Part shown: piece after piece, positions 39,624-47,594 of the stretch | Layout: each line of letters starts with the position of its first letter | Position numbering within the stretch: the stretch's first letter is position 1 | Source: Dyella sp. GSA-30 | GTDB taxonomy: Bacteria > Pseudomonadota > Gammaproteobacteria > Xanthomonadales > Rhodanobacteraceae | DNA length: 64,000 nucleotides | Reading direction: 5' to 3' | NCBI RefSeq assembly: GCF_027924605.1 | Contig: NZ_AP027042.1 | Coordinates: 659,524 to 723,523, forward strand | Notes under the pieces: model-generated | Told to the model about the DNA's origin: nothing | Databases searched by the model: none | Seen by the model: the letters and a program-made list of their open reading frames with translations, nothing else | Made by a program: the position numbers and the translations under genes

Positions 39624-42449
39624 ATGGCAGATACCCACGACGATACGGATGCCTTCGGCGACATCATCGCCTGCTTCACCGAACCGCACCGCGACGTATT
39701 GGCAGCACGCCTCACGGCCTGGTCGCCGCAACTGGACGATAGCGAACGCGACCTTATCGGACGCATGGCGGATGCGGCATTGCATACCCATGCACGGCTC
39801 AAGCTCAATCGCGTCCTGTTGCTCGAGTTGCACGCAGCCAAGCTGGAAGGGCTGCTGACAGCGAACGATGAATCGGCACGCTTTGCCCAGTTCGTGGAAC
39901 TGGCCTGTAAACCGGCTTTCGTCACTCATCTGGATACACGCTACCCCGTACTGCGCTCTCGTTTGTACCGCATGCTCGATCGCCAACGTCACGCGATCGA
40001 AGCGATGACCGAACGCTTTATCGCCGACCGCGATGCGTTGACGACGTTACTCGGCAAGCCGACGGGGCGGCTGCTCGCCTTGACGATGGGCGAAGGCGAC
40101 CTGCATGCCGGTGGCCAGGCTGTCGCCCGCCTGACCGTGGAAGGCGGCCAGATCATGTACAAACCGCGCTCGTTGCGCATTGATCACGTGCTCGAGAACT
40201 TGCTGGATGCGGTGTTTGACGACGATCCGGATCGCATCCGCATACCGCCGGTGATCGATCGGGGCGATTATGGCTGGGCCGCTTTCGTCCCTCATCGCTA
40301 TTGCGACGGTAACGATGAACTTCGCGCCTTCTACCACCGCATGGGCGATTGGCTCGGGATATTGCGACTGGTGGGCGGCACGGACATCCATCACGAAAAC
40401 CTCATTGCGGTCGGCCCCACACCGACGGTGATCGACGCGGAGAGCCTTTTCGCGCTGCTGCCCAAAGTGCCATCGTCGCCTTACGGACATGCTCACGAGT
40501 TGGCGCAGGGATTGATTCGAAGTTCGGTGCTGCGTACCGGCATCGTGCCGTTTCGTGCGCCCGCACTCGGTTTCGATGGCGTGGATGTATCCGCTGCCGG
40601 GGCGTTGCCCGATCAGCAACCTCAATTGCAGGTGCCGGTGATCGTCAATGCCGGCACCACCGAAGCGCGGCTGGATATCGTCGATATCGACGTGGAACAC
40701 TCGCAAAACCATCCCGATCCGCGGCCGGATGTGTCGCTGTACTGGGATCGGATCAGCGAAGGCTTTCTCGATACCAGCCGCCGACTGCGCCACCTGGACG
40801 CCACCGGGCAGCTTGCCCCGATGCTCGATGCCTTCGAAGGCTGCATCGCACGCGACATCCTGCGACCGACCCAGGCGTACGTGGAGCTGGGGCGGATGCT
40901 GTGGCATCCGGCCTCATTGCACGACGAAGCGCCGGGCATCGAGCGTGCGCGAGACCTGCTGGCGCGCAATGCGATCGTGATGCCGATCGCACCCTCGTCG
41001 CCCGAAGCGATCGCCGCGGAAATCGACGATCTGCGCCATGGCGACATTCCGGTGTTTTCCGCGCCGCTCACGCGTGCGCGCATCGACGGGGCGCTGGCCG
41101 ACTGGCGCGGCATGCGCATCGACCTGGAGGAGCTGACCATTCGCAGCGCGCTGGTCATCACCTCGCTCAATCAACGTTTCGCCGCCTCTCCTGCGGCACG
41201 TGACTTCTATCCGCGCCATCCGCACAGCGACCATCTGGAAACGCGTCGCCGCCAGCTGCTCACCGACGCCACCGAACGCCTGTTGCGCCTTTCGGTGCGA
41301 GGGAACGATGGCTCAGTCACCTGGATCACGCCTGAAACCTGCCAGGACGGCTGGATGGTGCAACCGCTGCAGTCGGACGTGTATTTCGGTATGGGCGGCG
41401 TCGTGATCGCACTGGCTGGTTATCGGCATGAAGTTCAGCTTGATCGCGCAGATCCCGTGCCCGGCCTGGACGAGACGCTGGAGGGTGCGCTGCAGACATT
41501 GCAAGCGCTGGAGCAGGACAAGCCGCGGACCTTCGGTGGCTTTACCGGTTACGGTGCGCGCATCTGGACCTGGCTGACGCTCTACGATCTGCTGCCGCGC
41601 GCCGCCTGGATCTCGCGGGCCGCCGCCGTGGCCCAGGCACTGGAGAGCGAAGGCTTCGAGCAGGACACGCTGTTCGACATTCTCGATGGTGCAAGCGGCG
41701 TCATCGTTCCGCTGTTGCGGCTGGCCGAACTCACCGGCCAGCCGCGTTGGCTGGCGTTGGCGGCAAACGCAGGCAAACACCTGGAGAAGTTCGCGATCCT
41801 CGACGAGCAAGGCCGCGCAAGCTGGATAACCGCCAATTCCGATCGCTCCATCGGCGGCTTCGCTCATGGTGCCGCCGGCATTGGATGGAGTCTGGCCAGA
41901 CTGGCGCTGAGCGACGCAGGCTCCGCCATCGATCGTGCTCGCTGGCAGAGCCTGGCCAAGGCAACCGAAGCATTTCAAAACTCGTTGTATGACCCGGCGT
42001 CCGGTAACTGGTACGACCTGCGCCATGGCGACAACAAGCCCGGTTATCACACATGGTGCAATGGCAGCGTCGGTATCGGCCTGGCGGCGAGCGACCTGTA
42101 TGCGCGCACGCGCGATCCGCGTCATCTGCATACCGTGCGACAGGCGCTACGTGCCTGTGAAAGCATGTGGGGCATAACGCATACGCTTTGCCACGGCGAT
42201 TTTTCGCTGTGGGAGTTCCACTCGCGCGCGACAGCGCTGGATCCGACGGCCGCCGCACTGGACCGCGACGCGGCGGTCGCCCAGGTGGTGTCTTCGATCG
42301 AAGAAAACCGCGGTGTCATCGGCGGTATGACCCGCGCGGCATTTACGCCGGGCCTGATGACCGGCCTGGCCGGAGCGGTGCACGGCCTCAGCCGCATGCA
42401 TCCCGAATGCCGGTTGGGATCGCCGCTGTTGCTGGAGGCGTCCGCGTGA
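39624..42449 (+). CDS. lanM: LanM-type class II lanthipeptide synthetase
   Basis: A 941-residue bifunctional enzyme. The N-terminal DUF4135 dehydratase (about 50-560) has kinase-like residues: Lys180 in MYKPRSLRIDH, Asp254/His256/Asn259 in GGTDIHHENL and Asp271/Glu273 in VIDAESLF. It phosphorylates and eliminates Ser/Thr of the precursor. The C-terminal LanC-like cyclase (about 580-935) has zinc ligands Cys812 (TWCNGSVGIG), Cys856 and His857 (LCHGDFSLWEF), and adds Cys thiols to the dehydro residues. The size is normal for LanM. No transporter or protease gene follows, since the next gene is on the other strand. Codon use matches the chromosome. Confidence 0.93.
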   Translation: MADTHDDTDAFGDIIACFTEPHRDVLAARLTAWSPQLDDSERDLIGRMADAALHTHARLKLNRVLLLELHAAKLEGLLTANDESARFAQFVELACKPAFVTHLDTRYPVLRSRLYRMLDRQRHAIEAMTERFIADRDALTTLLGKPTGRLLALTMGEGDLHAGGQAVARLTVEGGQIMYKPRSLRIDHVLENLLDAVFDDDPDRIRIPPVIDRGDYGWAAFVPHRYCDGNDELRAFYHRMGDWLGILRLVGGTDIHHENLIAVGPTPTVIDAESLFALLPKVPSSPYGHAHELAQGLIRSSVLRTGIVPFRAPALGFDGVDVSAAGALPDQQPQLQVPVIVNAGTTEARLDIVDIDVEHSQNHPDPRPDVSLYWDRISEGFLDTSRRLRHLDATGQLAPMLDAFEGCIARDILRPTQAYVELGRMLWHPASLHDEAPGIERARDLLARNAIVMPIAPSSPEAIAAEIDDLRHGDIPVFSAPLTRARIDGALADWRGMRIDLEELTIRSALVITSLNQRFAASPAARDFYPRHPHSDHLETRRRQLLTDATERLLRLSVRGNDGSVTWITPETCQDGWMVQPLQSDVYFGMGGVVIALAGYRHEVQLDRADPVPGLDETLEGALQTLQALEQDKPRTFGGFTGYGARIWTWLTLYDLLPRAAWISRAAAVAQALESEGFEQDTLFDILDGASGVIVPLLRLAELTGQPRWLALAANAGKHLEKFAILDEQGRASWITANSDRSIGGFAHGAAGIGWSLARLALSDAGSAIDRARWQSLAKATEAFQNSLYDPASGNWYDLRHGDNKPGYHTWCNGSVGIGLAASDLYARTRDPRHLHTVRQALRACESMWGITHTLCHGDFSLWEFHSRATALDPTAAALDRDAAVAQVVSSIEENRGVIGGMTRAAFTPGLMTGLAGAVHGLSRMHPECRLGSPLLLEASA

Positions 42450-42476
42450 TGCGGACGCTCCGCATCTCGACGGTGC

Positions 42477-42836
42477 CTAGCCGAACGCCCTGAGCACGGT
42501 GAGCAGGCTGGTGAGGTTGTCGGGAACGCCGGTCTGCGCGATCTTTTCCGTCGCACCGGCAGCGGCGGTCGTGTCCACCGAGTAGATCTGCATGACGCCC
42601 TGATTGGCGGCCGCCTGCGACAAGGTGTTTTGCTGTTGCTGCGCGGACACGGCGTTCTCGAACAGGATGCCGGTGGCGTGCGACATGGATTGGTATGCCT
42701 TTCCAAGGTCTACCGCGGCCGATTCGCGAAGAAAGGCTTCGAGTTGCTGTACTTCCTGCGGCGTGAGCGGGCGTTTCAGCCAGGTCTCGGCAACACTACG
42801 CAGCTGAGCCAGCTTTGCCTGATCCAGATCCGTCAT
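42477..42836 (-). CDS. RebB-like (R-body family) small protein
   Basis: A 119-residue protein. The C-terminal 70 residues (YQSMSHATGILFENAVSAQQ, then NTLSQAAANQGVMQIYSVDT) resemble the RebB domain of refractile-body proteins as I remember it. The N-terminal 45 residues (TDLDQAKLAQLRSVAETWLK) are an added helical region. AAGGAAG is upstream of the ATG at 42836. RebB-type proteins polymerise into coiled ribbons (R-bodies) that can extend and puncture membranes. Normally several reb paralogues cluster; here there is only one in the window. It is convergent with lanM, 27 bases away. Family assignment is from memory. Confidence 0.62.
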   Translation of the reverse strand: MTDLDQAKLAQLRSVAETWLKRPLTPQEVQQLEAFLRESAAVDLGKAYQSMSHATGILFENAVSAQQQQNTLSQAAANQGVMQIYSVDTTAAAGATEKIAQTGVPDNLTSLLTVLRAFG

Positions 42837-42945
42837 GGGGCTTCCTTGGTGTGTATGGGAGAAAAATTGCGTGGTGCAGGATAGCGTTCGAATGGGATGT
42901 TGATAAAGCCACTGTTCTTCGCAGGAACGGTTCAAAGAAATCCAT

Positions 42946-43131
42946 CGTCATCCCGGCGCAGGCCGGGACCCAGTGGCTTTGTGATCGGTTATCGCGAGAG
43001 CCAATGAGCATCTGCTCTATCGCGAAGACCGAAAACCGAAGCCACTGGGTTACTCGCTTTGCTCGCCCCTTCGGGGCCGCCCTGCGGGCGTTCTACGCGC
43101 AAGCGCTAGTCCGGCCTGTGCCGGGATGACG
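42946..43131. repeat. Dispersed repeat family B, copy 1
   Basis: It begins CGTCATCCCGGCGCAGGCCG and ends CCGGCCTGTGCCGGGATGAC, so the ends are inverted repeats, with CCCAGTGGCTTTGTGATCGG inside. Copies lie at 48960-49086 and 52482-52608. This copy is about 60 bases longer because of an internal GC-rich stretch (TTCGGGGCCGCCCTGCGGGC). It is noncoding and lies between convergent or tandem genes. Confidence 0.8.
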
Positions 43132-43167
43132 GCTAGGGAGGTTTTCGATATTCCCTTTCGCTGCGAA

Positions 43168-44181
43168 CTATTCCCCGTGCACGCGCAACACCAGTTTGCC
43201 GGTGCTCGTACCCTCAAACAACCGATTCAACACCGTCGGCGCATTCTCCAATCCTTCGGCGACGGTTTCGCCCGCCTTGACCTTCCCTTCCTTGACCCAG
43301 CCAATCAAGTCCTGCACCGCTTTCTGGCTGTCACGATAATCGAACGCCAGAAAACCACGCACGGTAAGACGCTTAACGATGATGACGCTGTAATCGTCCG
43401 AAGGACGGCCGCCGTTGGCGTAGTTGGCAATCAAGCCACACAACGCCACACGGCCACCGTTGACCATGCGCGACATCACCGCGCGCATCACCGGGCCGCC
43501 GACGTTTTCGAAATTCACATGCACGCCATCCGGCGTGGCTTGCTTGAGTTGCTCCTTCCAGTCGTCGGCCTTGTAGTCAACGGCAGCATCGAAGCCGAGA
43601 TCGTCAATCAAATGACGGCACTTGTCGGGACCACCGGCGATACCGACCACCCGCGCACCACGCAGTTTGCCGATCTGACCGGCGATCGAACCGACCGAGC
43701 CGGCGGCAGCCGATACCACCAAGGTTTCCCCAGGCTGCACAGGCGTGATTTCGGTCAGACCATAGTAGGCAGTAATGCCGCTGAAACCGCAGGCACCAAG
43801 CAAGGTCGGTAACGACACTGGCGGCTTGGGCGGCAGCTTCACCCAGTCCTTGGCGCGCGCTTCGTCGAGCACCGCATAGTCCTGCCAACCGACCAGGCCC
43901 TGCACCAGATCGCCTTCGGCATAGTGCGACGAACGCGAGGCGACGACGCGCCCAAGGCCCAGGCCGCGCATGGTGTCGCCGATGGCCACCGGCGGCATGT
44001 ACTGCGGGATATCGCTCATCCAAACGCGGTTGGTCGGGTCCATCGATAGATACAGCACGCGCACCAGCGCCTGACCTTCGGCCAGCTCGGGTACGGGCAG
44101 CTCGACCAGGTCGAAATTATCCTGGCGCACCAGGCCTTCGGGACGCGTTTTCAGCCGTAGCTGACGATTGACAAGCGACAT
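43168..44181 (-). CDS. NADP-dependent medium-chain oxidoreductase (MDR, CurA/prostaglandin-reductase-like)
   Basis: A 337-residue zinc-independent MDR protein. It starts MSLVNRQLRLKTRPEGLVRQ, with LYLSMDPTNRVWMSD (the class signature), ACGFSGITAYYGLTEI, the Rossmann motif VSAAAGSVGSIAGQIGKLRG, and VDYKADDWKEQL with FENVGG. The family reduces alpha,beta-unsaturated ketones and aldehydes with NADPH. It is the last gene of a six-gene operon (48820 to 43168). Its start at 44181 lies 31 bases after the preceding SDR stop. Long upstream in-frame sequence to 44343 overlaps the SDR and is not used. Confidence 0.9.
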   Translation of the reverse strand: MSLVNRQLRLKTRPEGLVRQDNFDLVELPVPELAEGQALVRVLYLSMDPTNRVWMSDIPQYMPPVAIGDTMRGLGLGRVVASRSSHYAEGDLVQGLVGWQDYAVLDEARAKDWVKLPPKPPVSLPTLLGACGFSGITAYYGLTEITPVQPGETLVVSAAAGSVGSIAGQIGKLRGARVVGIAGGPDKCRHLIDDLGFDAAVDYKADDWKEQLKQATPDGVHVNFENVGGPVMRAVMSRMVNGGRVALCGLIANYANGGRPSDDYSVIIVKRLTVRGFLAFDYRDSQKAVQDLIGWVKEGKVKAGETVAEGLENAPTVLNRLFEGTSTGKLVLRVHGE

Positions 44182-44212
44182 GGCTAACCTCATTGGAATC
44201 GGCTGGTTGAAT

Positions 44213-45001
44213 TCAGATGGCGCAGGCGCCACCGTCGACGACCAGCTCGGCGGCGGTAACGTAACGACTTTCGTCGCTGGCCAGGTACAGGACGGCGTAG
44301 GCCACGTCGTCTGGCTCGCCAAGGCGACGCATCGGGATGCCACGTGTCAGCTTGCGCGTGGCTTCCTCTTCGCCCAGGGCATCATAAAACGGCGCGACGA
44401 TGCCGGTGCGTACAAACGCTGGATGGACCGAGTTGCAGCGCACATCGATCTTCTGTCGGGTGCAATCCATCGCGACCGATTTGGTCAGCATGGCCACCGC
44501 CGCCTTGGACGTGTTGTAGGCCGCGTAATCCGGATCGACCTTGAAAGCCGCCAACGAAGAGATATTGACGATCGACGCCGGCTGCGCCTCACGCAGATAT
44601 GGCAAGGCATGTTTGCAACCGAGCAGGATGCTTTCCACATTGATGCTCATGACGCGGCGCCATTCTTTCAGTTCGATCTGTTCGACCGAACCGAGCGAAC
44701 CGATCCCCGCGTTGTTGACCAATACGGACAGGCCGCCCATCGCCTTGGCGGCCTGATCGAGACGCTCGATCCAGGCCGCTTCGTCCCGCACATCCTGCGT
44801 AGCCGCCCACGCCACCGTATCGCTCAGCTCGCGATTGATCTCATCGGCCACGGCCGTCACAGCGTCCGCATCGATGTCGGTAAGAAAGACCTTGGCGCCG
44901 TGGCGAGCGAACATACGCGCCATCGCAGCACCCAAGCCGCCGGCAGCGCCGGTGATAAATACTTGCTTGCCTGCGGCGCGCGGCGCTACATGGTTGTTCA
45001 T
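44213..45001 (-). CDS. Short-chain dehydrogenase (SDR)
   Basis: A 262-residue classical SDR: TGAAGGLGAAM (coenzyme motif), NNAGIGS, the catalytic Ser in VNISSLAA, and YNTSKAA with the Tyr-x3-Lys pair. The C-terminus ends VVDGGACAI. An Asp after the second strand (LTDIDADAV) favours NAD. It starts at 45001, 14 bases after the upstream SDR stop. Its operon position suggests oxidation of a hydroxyacyl intermediate in the same pathway as the acyl-CoA dehydrogenase. The substrate is unknown. Confidence 0.9.
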   Translation of the reverse strand: MNNHVAPRAAGKQVFITGAAGGLGAAMARMFARHGAKVFLTDIDADAVTAVADEINRELSDTVAWAATQDVRDEAAWIERLDQAAKAMGGLSVLVNNAGIGSLGSVEQIELKEWRRVMSINVESILLGCKHALPYLREAQPASIVNISSLAAFKVDPDYAAYNTSKAAVAMLTKSVAMDCTRQKIDVRCNSVHPAFVRTGIVAPFYDALGEEEATRKLTRGIPMRRLGEPDDVAYAVLYLASDESRYVTAAELVVDGGACAI

Positions 45002-45015
45002 GGATTTCCCCTGAC

Positions 45016-45786
45016 TCATACGCTCAAGTAACCCCCGTCCACATTCAACACCGCACCGGTGGTGTACGAGGCAGCATCGGAGGCGAGATAAAGCACCGCG
45101 CCGGCCATTTCCGACGGCTGCGCCACACGGCGCATCGGTACGTGCGCCAGCGCCTGCTTCAGGATCGCCGGCGTATTGACCAGCACCGAAGCGAACTTGG
45201 TATCGGTCAGGCCTGGCAGCAGCGCATTGCAGCGCACACCCTGTTCGGCGCATTCGACCGCGAAGGCCTTGGTCATCGAGATGACGGCTGCCTTGGTGAT
45301 CGAATAGATGCCCTGTTGCATGCCCGGCACCACACCATTGACCGATGCGACGTTGACGATCGAGCCGCCGCCGTTCTTGATCATCAGCCGTGCGCCATGC
45401 GTGGACATGTAGAAGTAGCCGCGGATATTCACGTCGACGGTTTTCTGCAGGATCGACGGCTCGGTGTCGAGAATGTGTCCGAAGTACGGATTGGTCGCGG
45501 CGTTGTTGACCAGGATATCCAGGCGACCATGGCTTGCTCCCACCTGGGCATACAGCGCCTCGATCTGTTCGAGCTCGCCGATATGGCAGGCAATCGCCTC
45601 GGCCGAACCGCCCTCGGCCTTGATGCCGTCGACGACGGTCTGGCAATCGGCCTGACGTCGGCTGGACACGATGACGTGCGCACCGTGTTGTGCCAGCAGA
45701 CGCGCGATGTCCGCGCCGATGCCGCGACTGGCACCGGTGACGATGGCGATTTTTCCGCTGAGATCGAATGTGTTGGTGGCTGTCAT
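45016..45786 (-). CDS. Short-chain dehydrogenase (SDR)
   Basis: A 256-residue classical SDR: VTGASRGIGADIARLL, NNAAT, VNVASVNG, the active-site YSITKAA, and the terminal LNVDGGYLSV. SSRRQAD after strand two favours NADP. The start at 45786 follows AAGAGCGAT and gives MTATNTFDLSGKIAIVTGAS. It is distinct from the second SDR (low similarity outside motifs), so the operon carries two different alcohol or hydroxyacyl dehydrogenases. It lies 43 bases after the histidine phosphatase gene. Confidence 0.9.
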   Translation of the reverse strand: MTATNTFDLSGKIAIVTGASRGIGADIARLLAQHGAHVIVSSRRQADCQTVVDGIKAEGGSAEAIACHIGELEQIEALYAQVGASHGRLDILVNNAATNPYFGHILDTEPSILQKTVDVNIRGYFYMSTHGARLMIKNGGGSIVNVASVNGVVPGMQQGIYSITKAAVISMTKAFAVECAEQGVRCNALLPGLTDTKFASVLVNTPAILKQALAHVPMRRVAQPSEMAGAVLYLASDAASYTTGAVLNVDGGYLSV

Positions 45787-45829
45787 AGATCGCTCTTGTT
45801 GAGGTTGCATCGCCATGCCGTCCAGGGCG

Positions 45830-46531
45830 TCATCGCAGCGTGATCCATTCGCATGAGTTGCCGTGTTCCAGATGAGGCCAGCTGTTGTACGTCACGAGAC
45901 TGGCACCATGTGCACCGAGGCGCAGCCGCGTCATGCCACTGTTGACCAGGGGCCAGCTCAGATGGAAGGTCTGCTCGAGCGGCACGCCCAGTAACGTACC
46001 GACGATCACGGCAATCGGACCGCCCGACGTAAATGCCCAGATCGACGAGGCTGATCGTTGCTGCAATTGCGCCAACGCATCGAGCACCCGCTCGCGGAAC
46101 ATCGGCCAAGTGCAGCTGTAGTCGGCATCGTGCTTGCCGCCGATCCAGCGATGCAGTGCGGCGACGAACAGCTCCTGAAAGGCACGCTTGGGATCGCTCT
46201 CCTGCTTCAGCGCCTCGCGCAATTGGCCTGCGCCGGCCAGGTCCGGGCGTTGACGGGCCAGCAGTTCGTGGTGATCGACTTCGTCCAGGCCGTCGAGCAA
46301 CAACGGTTCGGCCTCGACCTTGGCAGCGGCCAGGCAAAGCGTGGCGGTATCGCGATGACGGACGCGCGGCCCGATCGCGACCAGATCCGGCGCCTGCCCG
46401 CACTTTGCCAGCCACGCTCCCAGCTCGCGTGACTGCTTCTCGCCGATGCCGGACAGACGGTCATAGTCTTCCGCATGAAAACTGGCCTGGCCATGGCGGA
46501 TCAACAGCAGTTCGCGCGTGACCTTAGCCAT
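45830..46531 (-). CDS. Histidine phosphatase superfamily protein
   Basis: A 233-residue branch-1 histidine phosphatase: ELLLIRHGQASF with the catalytic RHG at 12-14, a second Arg (VAIGPRVRHRDTATL), an acid Glu (LDEVDHHELL), and a C-terminal FTSGGPIAVIVG where the family usually has SHG. The SGG in place of SHG means the second catalytic His is missing or moved, so activity may be altered. The start overlaps the kinase-like gene by 8 bases. In this operon it would act on a phosphorylated intermediate, an idea consistent with the adjacent APH-fold kinase. Confidence 0.82.
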   Translation of the reverse strand: MAKVTRELLLIRHGQASFHAEDYDRLSGIGEKQSRELGAWLAKCGQAPDLVAIGPRVRHRDTATLCLAAAKVEAEPLLLDGLDEVDHHELLARQRPDLAGAGQLREALKQESDPKRAFQELFVAALHRWIGGKHDADYSCTWPMFRERVLDALAQLQQRSASSIWAFTSGGPIAVIVGTLLGVPLEQTFHLSWPLVNSGMTRLRLGAHGASLVTYNSWPHLEHGNSCEWITLR

Positions 46532-47594
46532 GGGCTTTTTGAATCACGTGGCGACAACGTTGGCCCATGTCGCGCGCAGCGTCGCCGAAGCCGGCGAACT
46601 GCGGGTTGCTGGTCTGGCCCAGCGCGAAGCGACGATAGATCTGCTGGATGATCACCATCAGGCGAAACAGGCCAAAGGCCTCGTAGAACCCAAAGGCCGA
46701 CACGTCCAGCCCGCTTTGTTGACCGTAGTACGCGATGACCTCGCGACGCGTCAGCATGCCGGCCTCATGCGTGGGTTGGCGACGGAACGATTGGAACACC
46801 GGATCGTCGTCCGCCTGCACCCAATAAGCCAACGACCCACCCAAATCCATCAAAGGATCGCCGATTGTCGCCATTTCCCAGTCGAGCACGCCGATTACCC
46901 GCAGCGGATCGTCCGGAGCGAGCACGACGTTATCGAAGCGGTAGTCGTTGTGAATGATGCAACTGGCGTTGTCGCGCGGTGGTTGATTCGCCGCCAGCCA
47001 CGCCATCACGTCCTCGCACGCATCGGCGCCTTCGGTCATGGCCTGGCGATACCGTTCGCTCCAACCCGATACCTGGCGGGCGATATAGCCCTCGCCCTTG
47101 CCCAGGTCGTGCAGGCCCGCCTGCGTGACATCGATGCGATGCAATTCGATCAGGCGATCGATAAAGGTCACGCAAAGCTTGCGCACGCCTTCGGCGTCGA
47201 GCCCAAGTTCGGCCGGCAGGTCGCGGCGCAGGATGCTGCCGCGCAAACGCTCCATCGCATAGAAATCGCTGCCGATCACCGCAGCGTCATCGCAGCGCGC
47301 GAGAATCGCCGGTACATACGGGTAGCTGCCACGCAGCGCCGCCATGATGCGTGCCTCGCGCAACATGTCGTGAGCCGCCTTGGCCTTGGCGCCGGCCGGC
47401 GGACGGCGCAGCACCAGCTCGCGGTCGGCATAGCTGATCAGATAGGTGAGATTGGATGCGCCGCCCGGAAACTGCGCCACCTTGGGCGCGCCTTCGAGGC
47501 CGTCGATATGCGCTTTGAGGAAGCTATCGATGCGCGCCACATCGAAGGCGTCTTCTTCGCGCACAGGGCGAAGCTGGTCGCGAAGTTCGCTCAT
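46524..47594 (-). CDS. APH-fold phosphotransferase, ACAD10/11-type kinase
   Basis: A 356-residue aminoglycoside-phosphotransferase-fold protein: LTYLISYADRELVLRRPP (nucleotide-binding lysine replaced by Arg), catalytic loop CIIHNDYRFDNVVL, and metal-binding VLDWEMATIGDPLMDLG. Genes of this subgroup sit next to acyl-CoA dehydrogenases and correspond to the kinase half of ACAD10/11, which phosphorylate hydroxyacyl-CoA at C4. The stop of the acyl-CoA dehydrogenase overlaps its ATG by four bases, so the pair is translationally coupled. No resistance role is implied. Confidence 0.88.
   Translation of the reverse strand: MSELRDQLRPVREEDAFDVARIDSFLKAHIDGLEGAPKVAQFPGGASNLTYLISYADRELVLRRPPAGAKAKAAHDMLREARIMAALRGSYPYVPAILARCDDAAVIGSDFYAMERLRGSILRRDLPAELGLDAEGVRKLCVTFIDRLIELHRIDVTQAGLHDLGKGEGYIARQVSGWSERYRQAMTEGADACEDVMAWLAANQPPRDNASCIIHNDYRFDNVVLAPDDPLRVIGVLDWEMATIGDPLMDLGGSLAYWVQADDDPVFQSFRRQPTHEAGMLTRREVIAYYGQQSGLDVSAFGFYEAFGLFRLMVIIQQIYRRFALGQTSNPQFAGFGDAARDMGQRCRHVIQKAHG

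Noticed and set aside
43015-43131. Short ORF over the repeat at 42815-43129
   Set aside because: It reads through family B repeat sequence and has no ribosome-binding site.
46524-47594. Aminoglycoside resistance kinase
   Set aside because: The APH fold is shared, but the gene is coupled to an acyl-CoA dehydrogenase and fits the ACAD10/11 kinase group.
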